From JACMLD01 sp033761915 (GTDB lineage: Bacteria; Bacteroidota; Bacteroidia; Chitinophagales; Chitinophagaceae), in assembly GCA_033761915.1 (NCBI GenBank), contig JANRMC010000133.1, positions 1 through 52,993 on the forward strand: a DNA stretch of 52,993 nucleotides, in the 5' to 3' direction. The notes under the pieces were generated by a model that searched no databases, was not told the DNA's origin, and was given only the letters and a program-made list of their open reading frames with translations. Made by a program: the position numbers and the translations under genes. Shown piece by piece: positions 22,564-31,090 of this stretch (position 1 is its first letter; every line of letters begins with the position of its first letter).

Positions 22564-23364
22564 CTGTATTCAAAATTTAAAATAGCAGCCCGGTATCTGC
22601 GGTATTATCTTACCGCCAGCAATGGCAAAGGGCATGGCATCCATTCTCCGTTTGTATTTGATTTTATTAAACAGGTACTAAACGATAACCGTCATTTTTA
22701 TGCCTATGAAGCCATAGAAGCCTTGCGCATAAAACTGCTGCATAATAAAACAGTGTTGCAGGTAGAAGATATGGGGGCTGGTTCTGTAACGGGCGCCACC
22801 AAAGAAAGAACCGTGCAGCAAATAGCACAATGGGCCGCTAAACCACCTAAACTGGCGCAACTGCTTTTCAGGCTGGTTAATTATTACCAGCACCAGCATA
22901 TTGTTGAGCTGGGCACTTCACTGGGTATTTCTGCAGCTTATATGGCGGCAGCCAATAAAAATGCAAGGGTTGTTACTATTGAAGGGGCCGCATCTATTGC
23001 AGCCATCGCCGCAGCAAATTTTGAGAAACTGGGCCTGCCACACATTCAACTGTTGCAGGGCAATTTTGATATTGTATTGCCCCGTTATTTAAACACGGTA
23101 CAGCAGCCCATTGACCTGGCTTTTATTGATGGCAATCACCGGGCTGTACCCACACTTAATTATTTTGAACAAATACTGCCGCACCTGCAAGAGCATAGTG
23201 TGCTGGTGTTTGATGATATACACTGGAGTGCCGAAATGGAGCAGGCCTGGCATACCATTCAAAAACACCCGGCCGTTACATTGAGCATTGATTTGTTTTT
23301 TTTAGGATTGGTATTCTTTAAAAAAGATTTTAAAGTGAAACAGCATTTTACCATCCGCTTTTAA
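22564..23364 (+). CDS. Class I SAM-dependent methyltransferase; start uncertain (CTG, or frameshift from ATG 22533)
   Basis: The conserved body has ASNGKGHGIHSPFVFDFI (about residues 16-33), VELGTSLGISAAYMAA (SAM-binding loop), FIDGNHRAVPTLNYFEQ and SVLVFDDIHWSAEMEQAW, in the Methyltransf_24 style. The N-terminal family segment starts at 22564 with CTG TAT TCA AAA TTT, and no ATG lies in this frame between the folA stop and that point. An ATG at 22533, 8 nt after folA, reads MQSFTFNSFITVFKI and then hits a stop; removing one A from the AAAA run at 22572-22575 would join it to the body. Starting at TTG 22723 would delete 53 conserved residues. The substrate is unknown. Confidence 0.75.
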   Translation: MYSKFKIAARYLRYYLTASNGKGHGIHSPFVFDFIKQVLNDNRHFYAYEAIEALRIKLLHNKTVLQVEDMGAGSVTGATKERTVQQIAQWAAKPPKLAQLLFRLVNYYQHQHIVELGTSLGISAAYMAAANKNARVVTIEGAASIAAIAAANFEKLGLPHIQLLQGNFDIVLPRYLNTVQQPIDLAFIDGNHRAVPTLNYFEQILPHLQEHSVLVFDDIHWSAEMEQAWHTIQKHPAVTLSIDLFFLGLVFFKKDFKVKQHFTIRF

Positions 23365-23382
23365 AATTGCTGCATCAATAAC

Positions 23383-23473
23383 CTGCGGTTGAAGTGTGCC
23401 CCGATATCATTGCACAAACCTAATCGGGGTTTACAACGAGCAACGATGTTGCCTGAAGAAATACTGCTGGCTG
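23383..23473 (-). repeat. Dispersed palindromic repeat, copy 10 (long subclass)
   Basis: TTGAAGTGTG runs into CCCCGATATCATTGCACA, then AATCGGGGTTTACAACGAGC and AACGATGTTGC. The core is split by an insert able to form its own CCCCGAT/ATCGGGG stem. Right flank ATACTGCTGGCT. Confidence 0.8.
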
Positions 23474-23514
23474 AATAAAAAAATATAACTACCTTAACCG
23501 CAGAATCATCTACT

Positions 23515-24621
23515 ATGATAATAGGCGTATTGCAAGAACCTTCATTTGAAACACGGGTATCTCTGCTGCCCGAAGCCGTTCCGGCACTTATAAAAAAAGG
23601 ACATACCGTTTTAGTTGCAAAAGGCGCTGGCGAAAAAGCTGCTGCCAGCGATGATGATTATATAAAAGCAGGTGCGCAGGTGCAGGACGCTGCTGCTATA
23701 GCTGCTGCTGCAAATGTTTTATTAAGCATACATCAGCCGGCCGATGCTTTATTGCAAAGAAATAACCTGGTATTAATTGGTGTGTACCAGCCTTTGTTTA
23801 ATGTGGCACAAATGCAATTGTGGGCTGCTAAAAATATCACTTGCTTTAGTTTAGATATGTTGCCCCGCACCACCCGTGCACAAAGTATGGATGTGTTAAG
23901 TTCTCAGGCAAATATTGCCGGTTACAAAGCGGTGCTGCATGCCGCTAATATATCGCCCCGTTATTTTCCGATGTTTATGACAGCAGCAGGTAGCATTGCT
24001 CCTGCAAAAATGCTGATACTGGGTGCAGGTGTTGCCGGCTTACAGGCCGTGGCTACTGCACGCAGGTTAGGAGCCGTGGTGGAAGTGTTTGATACCCGGC
24101 CTGCCGTAAAAGAAGAGGTAATGAGTTTGGGGGCCAAATTTGTAGAAGTGGAAGGCGCTGCTGATGCCAGCAAGGCCGGTGGTTATGCAGTAGAACAAAG
24201 CGAAGATTTTATGCAACGGCAAAAAGCAAAAATTGCCGAAAGTTGTGCCAAGGCAGATATTATTATTACCACCGCACAGATACCCGGTAAAAAAGCACCG
24301 GTGCTTATTACCAATGAAATGATAGCGGCCATGCGCAAGGGTTCTGTAATTATAGATCTGGCAGCGGCCACGGGTGGCAACACAGAATCTACTGTAGATA
24401 ATGAAAGGGTTGTTTATAATGGTGTAAGCATTGTAGGCAACTCTGCATTGGCAGCAACCATGCCTTACGATGCCAGCAAAATGTATGGTAAAAACGTGGC
24501 TAACTTTTTAGCATTAATAACAGACAAAGAAGCAAAGTTGCACCTGAATTTTGAAGACGACCTGGTAAAGGGTTGTTGTATTACAAACGGCGGTGCCGTG
24601 GTGCATGAGCGGGTGAAGTAA
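23515..24621 (+). CDS. pntAA: NAD(P) transhydrogenase subunit alpha, part 1
   Basis: This 368-residue soluble NAD(H)-binding domain (dI) belongs to the proton-pumping transhydrogenase. It begins IGVLQEPSFETRVSLLPEAVPALIKKGH, as in the AlaDh/PNT family, and has the nucleotide fold ILGAGVAGLQAVATARRLGAVVEVFDTRP. The complex transfers hydride between NADH and NADP+ at the expense of the proton gradient. It is a split-alpha type: the membrane part is the next gene. A repeat copy lies between the two genes. Confidence 0.95.
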   Translation: MIIGVLQEPSFETRVSLLPEAVPALIKKGHTVLVAKGAGEKAAASDDDYIKAGAQVQDAAAIAAAANVLLSIHQPADALLQRNNLVLIGVYQPLFNVAQMQLWAAKNITCFSLDMLPRTTRAQSMDVLSSQANIAGYKAVLHAANISPRYFPMFMTAAGSIAPAKMLILGAGVAGLQAVATARRLGAVVEVFDTRPAVKEEVMSLGAKFVEVEGAADASKAGGYAVEQSEDFMQRQKAKIAESCAKADIIITTAQIPGKKAPVLITNEMIAAMRKGSVIIDLAAATGGNTESTVDNERVVYNGVSIVGNSALAATMPYDASKMYGKNVANFLALITDKEAKLHLNFEDDLVKGCCITNGGAVVHERVK

Positions 24622-24629
24622 TTTTTATG

Positions 24630-24696
24630 TAACCAGCGCTGGTTCTTTTATCAGCATCCTTGCGTCGCACTCTTCAACGGCAACGCATTACTAAAC
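24630..24696 (+). repeat. Dispersed palindromic repeat, copy 11
   Basis: AACCAGCGCTGGT, TTTATCAGCATCC, TTGCGTCGCACTCTTCAACG, GCAACGCATTACT: a nearly complete plus-oriented unit showing the outer half as well. It is inside the pnt operon. Confidence 0.8.
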
Positions 24697-24711
24697 AAAA
24701 AAAAGTATTGT

Positions 24712-25023
24712 ATGGAAAATATATTAAACTGGATAGCGGCACATCAGCAAATGATTTATATAGTGGTGCTGATGATTTTTGTCGGTATAGAAATAATTGG
24801 ACGGGTACCCAGTGTATTACACACTCCCTTAATGAGTGGTGCCAATGCCATACATGGGGTGGTTATTATTGGAGCAATCATCGTAATGGGCAAGGCAGAA
24901 GCTGATAATTATCTGGCACTGGCATTGGGTTTTTTAGCCGTGGTGCTGGGCACATTAAACGTGGTGGGTGGCTTTGTGGTTACCGACAGAATGCTGGAAA
25001 TGTTTAAAGGAAAGAAGAAATAA
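24712..25023 (+). CDS. pntAB: NAD(P) transhydrogenase subunit alpha, part 2
   Basis: This 103-residue membrane protein has three transmembrane helices (MIYIVVLMIFVGIEIIGRVP, AIHGVVIIGAIIVM, LALALGFLAVVLGTLNVVGGFVVTDRMLEMF), the C-terminal half of the alpha subunit in the split form. VLHTPLMSGANAIHG is the family signature. With PntAA and PntB it forms the proton channel side of the enzyme. Confidence 0.94.
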   Translation: MENILNWIAAHQQMIYIVVLMIFVGIEIIGRVPSVLHTPLMSGANAIHGVVIIGAIIVMGKAEADNYLALALGFLAVVLGTLNVVGGFVVTDRMLEMFKGKKK

Positions 25024-25056
25024 GAGGAAGAAACTTTTAAGCACTAAATTCTAATA

Positions 25057-25417
25057 GTGGCTGCTGAAAAAAAATACGATTTAGAAGCAAGAACGCTTAA
25101 GTTTTCATTAGGAGTTAGAGATTTTTGCCGGCAATTAAAGAAAGATGTAATTAATGTGGAATACATTAAACAGCTAATTCGTTCTGCAGGTTCAATTGGA
25201 GCTAATTATATAGAGGCTAATGATAACTTAGGTAGTAAAGATCTTATCATGCGAATTAAAATTTGCAGAAAGGAAAGAATCTGCTTATTGGTTAAAGCAT
25301 GTAATTATTGAGTTGAAAGAATCAGAAGCAATAAAGGATGACCTTATAAAAGAAGCAGAAGAATTAATGTTGATTTTTGCAGCCATTTTAAGAAAGTTAA
25401 ACGCTGCAGCTATTTAG
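25057..25417 (+). pseudogene. Four-helix-bundle protein (23S rRNA IVP-like, PF05635), frameshifted
   Basis: The first frame (GTG at 25057) reads YDLEARTLKFSLGVRDFCRQLKK...YIKQLIRSAGSIGANYIEAND...MRIKICRKE, the hallmark of the four-helix-bundle family. It then goes out of frame near 25273 and ends at 25311. A second frame from 25277 continues the family C-terminus, ESAYWLKHVIIELKESEA...LMLIFAAILRKLNAAA, to TAG 25415-25417. Relatives read ICRKEAKES here, so about five bases seem to be missing. The gene sits between pntAB and pntB in an otherwise intact operon. It could also be an assembly error. Confidence 0.85.
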
Positions 25418-25452
25418 AATTTAGATTTTATTATTTAGAATTTAATACAACC

Positions 25453-26898
25453 ATGGAATTAAACATACTAACACTTTGCTATCTCATCGGCTCTGTAACA
25501 TTTATTATAGGGTTAAAAATGTTGTCGCACCCGGCTACTGCACGTAAAGGTAACCTGGTGGCAGCAGCGGGTATGGCCATTGCTATTTTAGGTACTATCT
25601 TTTTGTATAAAGATGAAGCCGGCAACGGGCTGCATAATTACGGATGGATATTTGGCGGCATAGCCATTGGCACTCTTGTTGGCTGGATGGCGGCTAAAAA
25701 AGTAAAGATGACCGCCATGCCCGAAATGGTGAGTTTGTTTAATGGTATGGGTGGCGCTTGTGCGGCGTTAATAAGTATTGTAGAGTTTAATCATTTAGTG
25801 CATGGCTTTAATGCGGATACATACGCAGCAAGTGGCAGTAATTTCTTTTCATCCCTGGATGGTACCACACTTTTAATAATTATGTTGGGGCTGATTATTG
25901 GTTCTGTTTCTTTTGCAGGAAGTATTATTGCATGGGGTAAACTAAATGGAAAGATTAAAGATTTTTCTTTTAACGGGCAGCATATATTTAATATCGTTCT
26001 TTTATTACTGATTGTTTTACTGGCTGCATATATTGTATTTTTTTCACCGGAAGAAACTATCCTATTCTTTTACATTGTATTTGTTCTTTCACTGGTATAC
26101 GGTGTGCTTTTTGTTTTTCCCATTGGTGGGGCAGATATGCCGGTGGTCATTTCTTTGCTTAACTCATTTACCGGTGTTGCCGCAGCCTGCGGTGGCTTTT
26201 TATACGATAATAAAGTAATGCTCACCGGTGGTATACTGGTAGGTGCTGCAGGTACCTTGCTTACTATTTTAATGTGCAAGGCCATGAACCGCTCTTTAAA
26301 AAATGTATTGATTGGTTCTTTTGGTGGCAACAAAGTTGTTGCCGGTGGTGCCGCTAAAGAGCAGGGACAATACAAAGAAATTACATTGAGCGATACCGCT
26401 GTGCTGATGGCGTATGCTAATAAAATAATGATTGTGCCCGGTTATGGTTTGGCAGTGGCGCAGGCGCAGCATATCTGTCATGAACTGGAAAAAATATTAA
26501 CTGAAAAAGGGGTGGAGGTGAAATATGCCATCCACCCGGTGGCAGGCCGCATGCCTGGCCACATGAATGTATTGCTGGCCGAAGCGGATGTGAGTTATGA
26601 TAAGTTGCTGGAAATGGAACAGGCCAATGATGAGTTCAGTACCACCGATGTGGTATTGGTATTGGGCGCTAATGACGTGGTAAACCCTGCTGCAAAAAAA
26701 GATCCTGCTTCCCCCATATACGGCATGCCCATTTTAGATGTGGAGCTGGCTAAAACCTGCGTGGTTAACAAACGCAGTATGAAACCCGGTTATGCCGGTA
26801 TTGAAAACGATCTGTTCTTTCAACCCAAAACCTCAATGCTTTTTGGCGATGCCAAAAAAGTATTGCAGGATTTAGTGGCAGAGATTAAGAGTTTATAA
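25453..26898 (+). CDS. pntB: NAD(P) transhydrogenase subunit beta
   Basis: This 481-residue protein combines a membrane domain (about nine helices, residues 1-270) and the NADP(H)-binding dIII domain. dIII features are visible: IMIVPGYGLAVAQAQH (about 325-340), YAIHPVAGRMPGHMNVLLAEA, VLVLGANDVVNPAA, DPASPIYGMPILDV and KRSMKPGYAGIENDLF. It completes the pntAA-pntAB-pntB set for NADPH supply. It starts 35 nt after the broken four-helix-bundle gene. Confidence 0.96.
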   Translation: MELNILTLCYLIGSVTFIIGLKMLSHPATARKGNLVAAAGMAIAILGTIFLYKDEAGNGLHNYGWIFGGIAIGTLVGWMAAKKVKMTAMPEMVSLFNGMGGACAALISIVEFNHLVHGFNADTYAASGSNFFSSLDGTTLLIIMLGLIIGSVSFAGSIIAWGKLNGKIKDFSFNGQHIFNIVLLLLIVLLAAYIVFFSPEETILFFYIVFVLSLVYGVLFVFPIGGADMPVVISLLNSFTGVAAACGGFLYDNKVMLTGGILVGAAGTLLTILMCKAMNRSLKNVLIGSFGGNKVVAGGAAKEQGQYKEITLSDTAVLMAYANKIMIVPGYGLAVAQAQHICHELEKILTEKGVEVKYAIHPVAGRMPGHMNVLLAEADVSYDKLLEMEQANDEFSTTDVVLVLGANDVVNPAAKKDPASPIYGMPILDVELAKTCVVNKRSMKPGYAGIENDLFFQPKTSMLFGDAKKVLQDLVAEIKSL

Positions 26899-26936
26899 GC
26901 TTCTGTAGCTGAACAATTATCTTTACAGCAAAAAAA

Positions 26937-28343
26937 TTGGCGCTGCAATTACCCGCATTACTTACTAAAAGTCTGCAAGCTGTTACTAGCTTTGATGCTA
27001 CTGCTTTTGAGCAGGTACATCAATCGGGTGAGCAAATAGTTTCGGTACGCAGTAACCCTGCTAAATGTATTGATACAGCCACCCGGCTTCAGCATTTTAC
27101 AGAACTGATGCCAACAGACATTGCCACCATTGCTATAACACCCGTGCCATGGTCATCGCATGGTTATTATTTACCACATCGTCCTTTTTTTACATTCGAT
27201 CCTTTATTACATGCCGGCGCATATTATGTGCAGGAAGCCAGCAGCATGTTTTTAGAACAGGCCTTAGGCCAAACCACCAATCTGAACCAGCCCTTAAAAG
27301 TAGTAGACCTTTGTGCCGCACCGGGTGGTAAATCAACTTTGTTACAATCTTTGTTAAGTAGTGAAAGCGTTTTGGTAAGCAATGAAGTAATCAAACAAAG
27401 AGCCGCAATACTGGAAGAAAACATCAGCAAATGGGGGGCGGCAAATGTGGTGGTTACCAATAACGACCCGGCACATTTTGCACGACTGGAAAATTATTTT
27501 GATGTGCTGGTGGTGGATGCCCCCTGCAGCGGCAGTGGTCTTTTTAGAAAAGACCCTACAGCCATTGAAGAATGGAGTCAAAATAATGTGGCGCTTTGCA
27601 GCCAGCGGCAGCAACGTATTTTAATAGATGCATGGCCGGCATTAAAAGAAGGCGGGCTGCTGATATATTCCACCTGTTCTTATTCTGCTGAAGAGAATGA
27701 AGAAATATCAGATTGGCTGATGCAGCAATTGCAGGTAAGCACCTGCCGCTTACAACTGCAGCCGGCATGGGGCATAGAAGAAGTGCAATCTGCTTCCGGC
27801 GCATACGGTTACCGCTTCTGGCCATACAAAGTAAAAGGAGAAGGATTTTTTTTAGCAGCTTTCAGAAAACAAAGTGGTGGCGATTATTATGCAACCACCA
27901 ATGGCAAAAATGCAGAACGGTTAACCAAAGCACAGGAGCAAATGGTGTCTGCCTGGTTGCAACCGGCAGCCGGTGTTCAATTGCTGAAACAAAAAGAAGC
28001 AATATTGTTACTGCCCGATAATTTAGCAGATGCATTACCTACCCTGCAACAAGCTTTGTATATAAAAAAGGCAGGCATAACCATGGGCAAGCTGGTACAT
28101 AATGAACTGGTGCCGCATCACGATTTTGCAATGAGCCGCTATGTAAACGATGCAATTGTTAGAGTGGCGTTAAACAAAGAAGAGGCCTTGCAATATTTAC
28201 GCCGCAACGATGTTGTTAATACATACCATTATAAAGGCTGGGCCCTGGTGGAGTATGCACAGCAATCGCTGGGTTGGGTAAAACTGCTGCAAAACAGGGT
28301 GAACAATTATTACCCTAAAGAGTGGCGTATTTTAAAGCAATAA
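26937..28343 (+). CDS. RNA m5C methyltransferase (RsmF/NOL1-NOP2-Sun family)
   Basis: This 468-residue enzyme has the SAM motif VVDLCAAPGGKSTLLQSLL and the two catalytic-cysteine motifs DAPCSGSGLFRKDP and YSTCSYSAEENEE. HHDFAMSRYVND and YHYKGWALVEY in the C-terminal part match the RsmF-type PUA-like extension. It probably makes 5-methylcytosine in 16S rRNA, but the exact position is not predictable. The start is TTG at 26937; the first in-frame ATG would cut 58 residues from the conserved N-terminus. Confidence 0.9.
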   Translation: MALQLPALLTKSLQAVTSFDATAFEQVHQSGEQIVSVRSNPAKCIDTATRLQHFTELMPTDIATIAITPVPWSSHGYYLPHRPFFTFDPLLHAGAYYVQEASSMFLEQALGQTTNLNQPLKVVDLCAAPGGKSTLLQSLLSSESVLVSNEVIKQRAAILEENISKWGAANVVVTNNDPAHFARLENYFDVLVVDAPCSGSGLFRKDPTAIEEWSQNNVALCSQRQQRILIDAWPALKEGGLLIYSTCSYSAEENEEISDWLMQQLQVSTCRLQLQPAWGIEEVQSASGAYGYRFWPYKVKGEGFFLAAFRKQSGGDYYATTNGKNAERLTKAQEQMVSAWLQPAAGVQLLKQKEAILLLPDNLADALPTLQQALYIKKAGITMGKLVHNELVPHHDFAMSRYVNDAIVRVALNKEEALQYLRRNDVVNTYHYKGWALVEYAQQSLGWVKLLQNRVNNYYPKEWRILKQ

Positions 28344-28350
28344 TTTTTTG

Positions 28351-28438
28351 TTACCGGCAGGTGTACTGCTATTAAGCTGTTGTTGCTCGTTGCAAACCCC
28401 GATCTGGTTTTAGTGCAATGCTAACGGGGCACCCTTCA
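28351..28438 (+). repeat. Dispersed palindromic repeat, copy 12 (long subclass, left arm)
   Basis: TTACCGGCAGGTGTACTGC, GTTGTTGCTCGTTGCAAACC, CCGATCTGG..., GTGCAATGCTAACGGGGCAC, CCTTCA. The same long insert as copies 10 and 20. It directly abuts copy 13 in inverted orientation. Confidence 0.8.
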
Positions 28439-28491
28439 GCTGAAGAGTGCGACGCAACGGCTGTTGCCCTTTGCACCACTGCTGGTAACCA
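28439..28491 (-). repeat. Dispersed palindromic repeat, copy 13 (right arm)
   Basis: TGAAGAGTGCGACGCAACGG, CTGTTGCCCTTTGCACC, ACTGCTGGTAACC: a short-subclass copy in minus orientation, immediately after copy 12. Confidence 0.85.
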
Positions 28492-28561
28492 CACATTTTA
28501 GCACTGTTTTAGCGGTCATTTAAAAAAAACAAAGCATATTTGTAGCCACAAAAAATCCACT

Positions 28562-29530
28562 ATGAAGTGTAAACTGCTGATTGTACTCTTACTGAATACG
28601 CTGGTGCTGGAGGCACAAAAAGTTCCGTTACTGGTTAATGGCACCAACAATACCATGCACCTGTTACATACGGTGCAAGCCAAAGAAAACTGGTACAGTG
28701 TGGGGCGTTTGTATAATATTGGCCCTAAAGATATGGCTGCGTTTAACAACACTTCAATTGATAAAGCATTGGCTATTGGCCAGCAATTAAAAGTGCCTTT
28801 AACTTCGGTAAATTTCAGTCAGACCAACAGCAAAGAAGCCGATGAGGTATTTGTGCCCGTGTATCATGTGGTGCAGGAAAAAGAATGGATGTACCGCATC
28901 AGCACCAATTATAATAAAGTGCCTGTAGAAACAATTGAAAAGTGGAACAACATCAGCAAAGACAATGCAAAGGCCGGTACCCGTTTAATAATTGGTTATT
29001 TAAAAGTAAAAAGTGGCCAGAGCGATTTAGCTAAATACAGTAAAACAGTTGCAGCCGATGCTGTGGTTAAAGAAGAGAAGAAAGAAACAGCGCCACCACC
29101 TGTGGTAAAAGAAGAAAAGAAAGTGGTGCCACCGCCGGTGGTGGAAGAGAAAAAACCGGAACCAGTTAAAACAGAAGAACCCCGCATTGTACCCAAGCCG
29201 GCCGATAAAAACCCCGTGAGTGATAAGAACGGTGGTTTCTTTAGTAAAGAATATGCAGAGGTTGGCAAAGCTATTAACGGCACCGCCGGTATTTTTAAAA
29301 GCAATAGTGGCTGGAGCGATGCCAAGTATTATGCATTGATGAATAATGTGCCCACCGGAACCATCATTAAAGTTAGCAGCGAAGCATCTGGCAAAGCCGT
29401 GTATGCAAAAGTATTGGGTGGCTTGCCCGATATGAAAGAAAGCGCCGGACTTACCATAAGATTGAGTGATGCTGCAGCCAGTATACTGGGCGCAGCCACC
29501 GGTAAGTTTTTTGTGGAAGTAAAATACTAA
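28562..29530 (+). CDS. Secreted LysM protein with C-terminal barrel-like domain
   Basis: This 322-residue protein has a signal peptide (LLIVLLLNTLVLEAQ), two LysM modules (about 36-78: HTVQAKENWYSVGRLYNIG...; about 100-140: YHVVQEKEWMYRISTNYNKVP...), a Lys/Glu/Pro/Val-rich linker (about 155-220, repeated VKEEKK and PPPVV motifs) and a C-terminal domain (about 255-320: PTGTIIKVSSEASGKAVYAKVLGGLPDMK...LRLSD-like) resembling the double-psi beta-barrel of RlpA-like proteins. LysM binds peptidoglycan, so it is an envelope protein. The catalytic state of the barrel is not known. Confidence 0.85.
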   Translation: MKCKLLIVLLLNTLVLEAQKVPLLVNGTNNTMHLLHTVQAKENWYSVGRLYNIGPKDMAAFNNTSIDKALAIGQQLKVPLTSVNFSQTNSKEADEVFVPVYHVVQEKEWMYRISTNYNKVPVETIEKWNNISKDNAKAGTRLIIGYLKVKSGQSDLAKYSKTVAADAVVKEEKKETAPPPVVKEEKKVVPPPVVEEKKPEPVKTEEPRIVPKPADKNPVSDKNGGFFSKEYAEVGKAINGTAGIFKSNSGWSDAKYYALMNNVPTGTIIKVSSEASGKAVYAKVLGGLPDMKESAGLTIRLSDAAASILGAATGKFFVEVKY

Positions 29531-29543
29531 GCAATTAATAATT

Positions 29544-29587
29544 AATAAAGGATAATTGATAATGCGCATTATCAATTATCCTTTATT
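29544..29587. repeat. 44-bp perfect palindrome between convergent genes
   Basis: Two 22-nt arms with no loop: AATAAAGGATAATTGATAAT then GC, and its exact reverse complement. It lies between the stop codons of the LysM gene (29530) and purB (29602) and could act as a bidirectional terminator-like hairpin, although it is AT-rich. Confidence 0.9.
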
Positions 29588-29601
29588 TCATTTTGCATTC
29601 A

Positions 29602-30948
29602 TTAATATTCTGCTACAATGCCGGTGTAATTATGCGGCGTAATTTTTTTCAATTCTTTTTTTACGGAGGCGGCAATTTTTAACCCATCAATAAACTGGTG
29701 CATGGTTTGTTTATTAATGGTGGCGTTGCCACGGGTTAAATCTTTCAGCGCTTCGTAAGGCTTGGGGTAATTTTCTCTTCTTAAAATGGTTTGTATGGCT
29801 TCTGCCACCACGGCCCAGTTATTATCCAGGTCTTCACTTATCTTAGCTTCGTTCAGTACCAGTTTGCCCAACCCTTTTTCAATAGATTTTAAGGCCAGTA
29901 TAATATGTGCAAAAGGCACGCCTATATTTCTTAATACGGTTGAGTCTGTTAAATCTCTTTGCAGGCGAGAGACTGGAAGTTTTGCTGAAAGATGCTCCAG
30001 CAAGGCATTGGCAATACCTAAATTGCCTTCTGCATTTTCAAAGTCTATCGGGTTTACCTTATGCGGCATGGCACTGCTGCCCACTTCGCCTTTCTTTACT
30101 TTTTGTTTAAAGTAATCCATCGATACATAAGTCCACACATCACGGCAAAAATCAAGCAGTATAGTATTGATGCGTTTCATGGCATCAAAATGTGCCGCCA
30201 GGTTATCGTAATGTTCTATCTGTGTGGTAAACTGCTGGCGTTCTAAACCCAGCACACCATTTACAAACTGGTCTGCTAAAAGCGTCCAGTTTTTTGCGGG
30301 GAAGGCCACACAGTGTGCATTAAAGTTACCGGTGGCGCCGCCAAACTTTGCTGTAAACGGAACATTAATTAATTGTTCGGCCTGGTTTTGTAAACGCTCA
30401 ACAAACACCATTACTTCTTTGCCCAAACGGGTGGGGCTTGCAGCTTGCCCGTGGGTGCGGGCCAGCATCGGAATATCTCTCCACTGGTTGGCCAGTATTT
30501 TTAATTCTTTATTCAGGTTTAAAATAGCAGGCAGGTATTCAAACTCCATAGCATGTTTCCACAACAACGGAATAGAAGTGTTATTTACATCCTGACTGGT
30601 TAAACCAAAATGCACCCATTCTTTTTCATTATCCAGTCCCAGCCTATCTAATTTACTTTTTACAAAATACTCCACGGCTTTCACATCGTGGTTGGTAATA
30701 CGCTCCGTATCTTTAATGGTTTGTGCATCTTCCAAACTAAAATTTTCAGCTGCTTCTTTCAATGCCTTGCGGGCTTTGGCAGATACACTGAAGAATTTTT
30801 TATCGGCTAAAAAAAGATAGTATTCAATTTCAACCAACACGCGGTATTTAATTAAGGCATACTCAGAAAAATAATCGCCCAGTTGTTTTAACTGGTTTCG
30901 GTAACGTCCATCCACCGGAGAAATAGCAGTAAGTGTATTCAGTTCCAT
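29602..30948 (-). CDS. purB: Adenylosuccinate lyase
   Basis: This 448-residue enzyme cleaves SAICAR and adenylosuccinate in purine synthesis. It follows the E. coli-type start (LNTLTAISPVDGRYRNQ), with TNHDVKAVEYF, FGLTSQDVNNTS, ARTHGQAASPTRLGKE and the mobile signature loop GSSAMPHKVNPIDFENAEGN with the catalytic Ser. The length is normal for this subfamily. It is a single gene; two inverted repeats lie in its upstream region. Confidence 0.96.
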   Translation of the reverse strand: MELNTLTAISPVDGRYRNQLKQLGDYFSEYALIKYRVLVEIEYYLFLADKKFFSVSAKARKALKEAAENFSLEDAQTIKDTERITNHDVKAVEYFVKSKLDRLGLDNEKEWVHFGLTSQDVNNTSIPLLWKHAMEFEYLPAILNLNKELKILANQWRDIPMLARTHGQAASPTRLGKEVMVFVERLQNQAEQLINVPFTAKFGGATGNFNAHCVAFPAKNWTLLADQFVNGVLGLERQQFTTQIEHYDNLAAHFDAMKRINTILLDFCRDVWTYVSMDYFKQKVKKGEVGSSAMPHKVNPIDFENAEGNLGIANALLEHLSAKLPVSRLQRDLTDSTVLRNIGVPFAHIILALKSIEKGLGKLVLNEAKISEDLDNNWAVVAEAIQTILRRENYPKPYEALKDLTRGNATINKQTMHQFIDGLKIAASVKKELKKITPHNYTGIVAEY

Positions 30949-30968
30949 TATTGTAGCTTAAGAATGTA

Positions 30969-30986
30969 ATACAACATAGGTTGTAT
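30969..30986. promoter_or_regulatory. Inverted repeat upstream of purB (possible operator)
   Basis: ATACAAC-ATAG-GTTGTAT, 7-bp arms with a 4-nt spacer, about 20 nt before the purB start codon. The protein that would bind is unknown. Confidence 0.4.
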
Positions 30987-31001
30987 ATTTGCGCAAAATT
31001 A

Positions 31002-31027
31002 AACTAAAATGGCAAACCATTTTAGTT
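31002..31027. promoter_or_regulatory. Hairpin-forming inverted repeat between purB and mqnA
   Basis: AACTAAAATGG-CAAA-CCATTTTAGTT, perfect 11-bp arms with a 4-nt loop. It has no T-run, so it is not a typical terminator. It may be an operator or RNA structure. Confidence 0.45.
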
Positions 31028-31043
31028 ATTTAGTAATCTGGGG

Positions 31044-31090
31044 CCATACAGTGGTTCATATAGCAGCATCCTTGCGTCGCACACTTGTGC
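31044..31090 (+). repeat. Dispersed palindromic repeat, copy 14
   Basis: CATACAGTGGTTCATATAGC, AGCATCCTTGCGTCGCACAC, TTGTGC. Plus orientation, upstream of mqnA. Confidence 0.8.

Noticed and set aside
24660..24905. ORF overlapping the start of pntAB
   Set aside because: It is a shifted-frame shadow of repeat copy 11 and of pntAB; its product resembles nothing.
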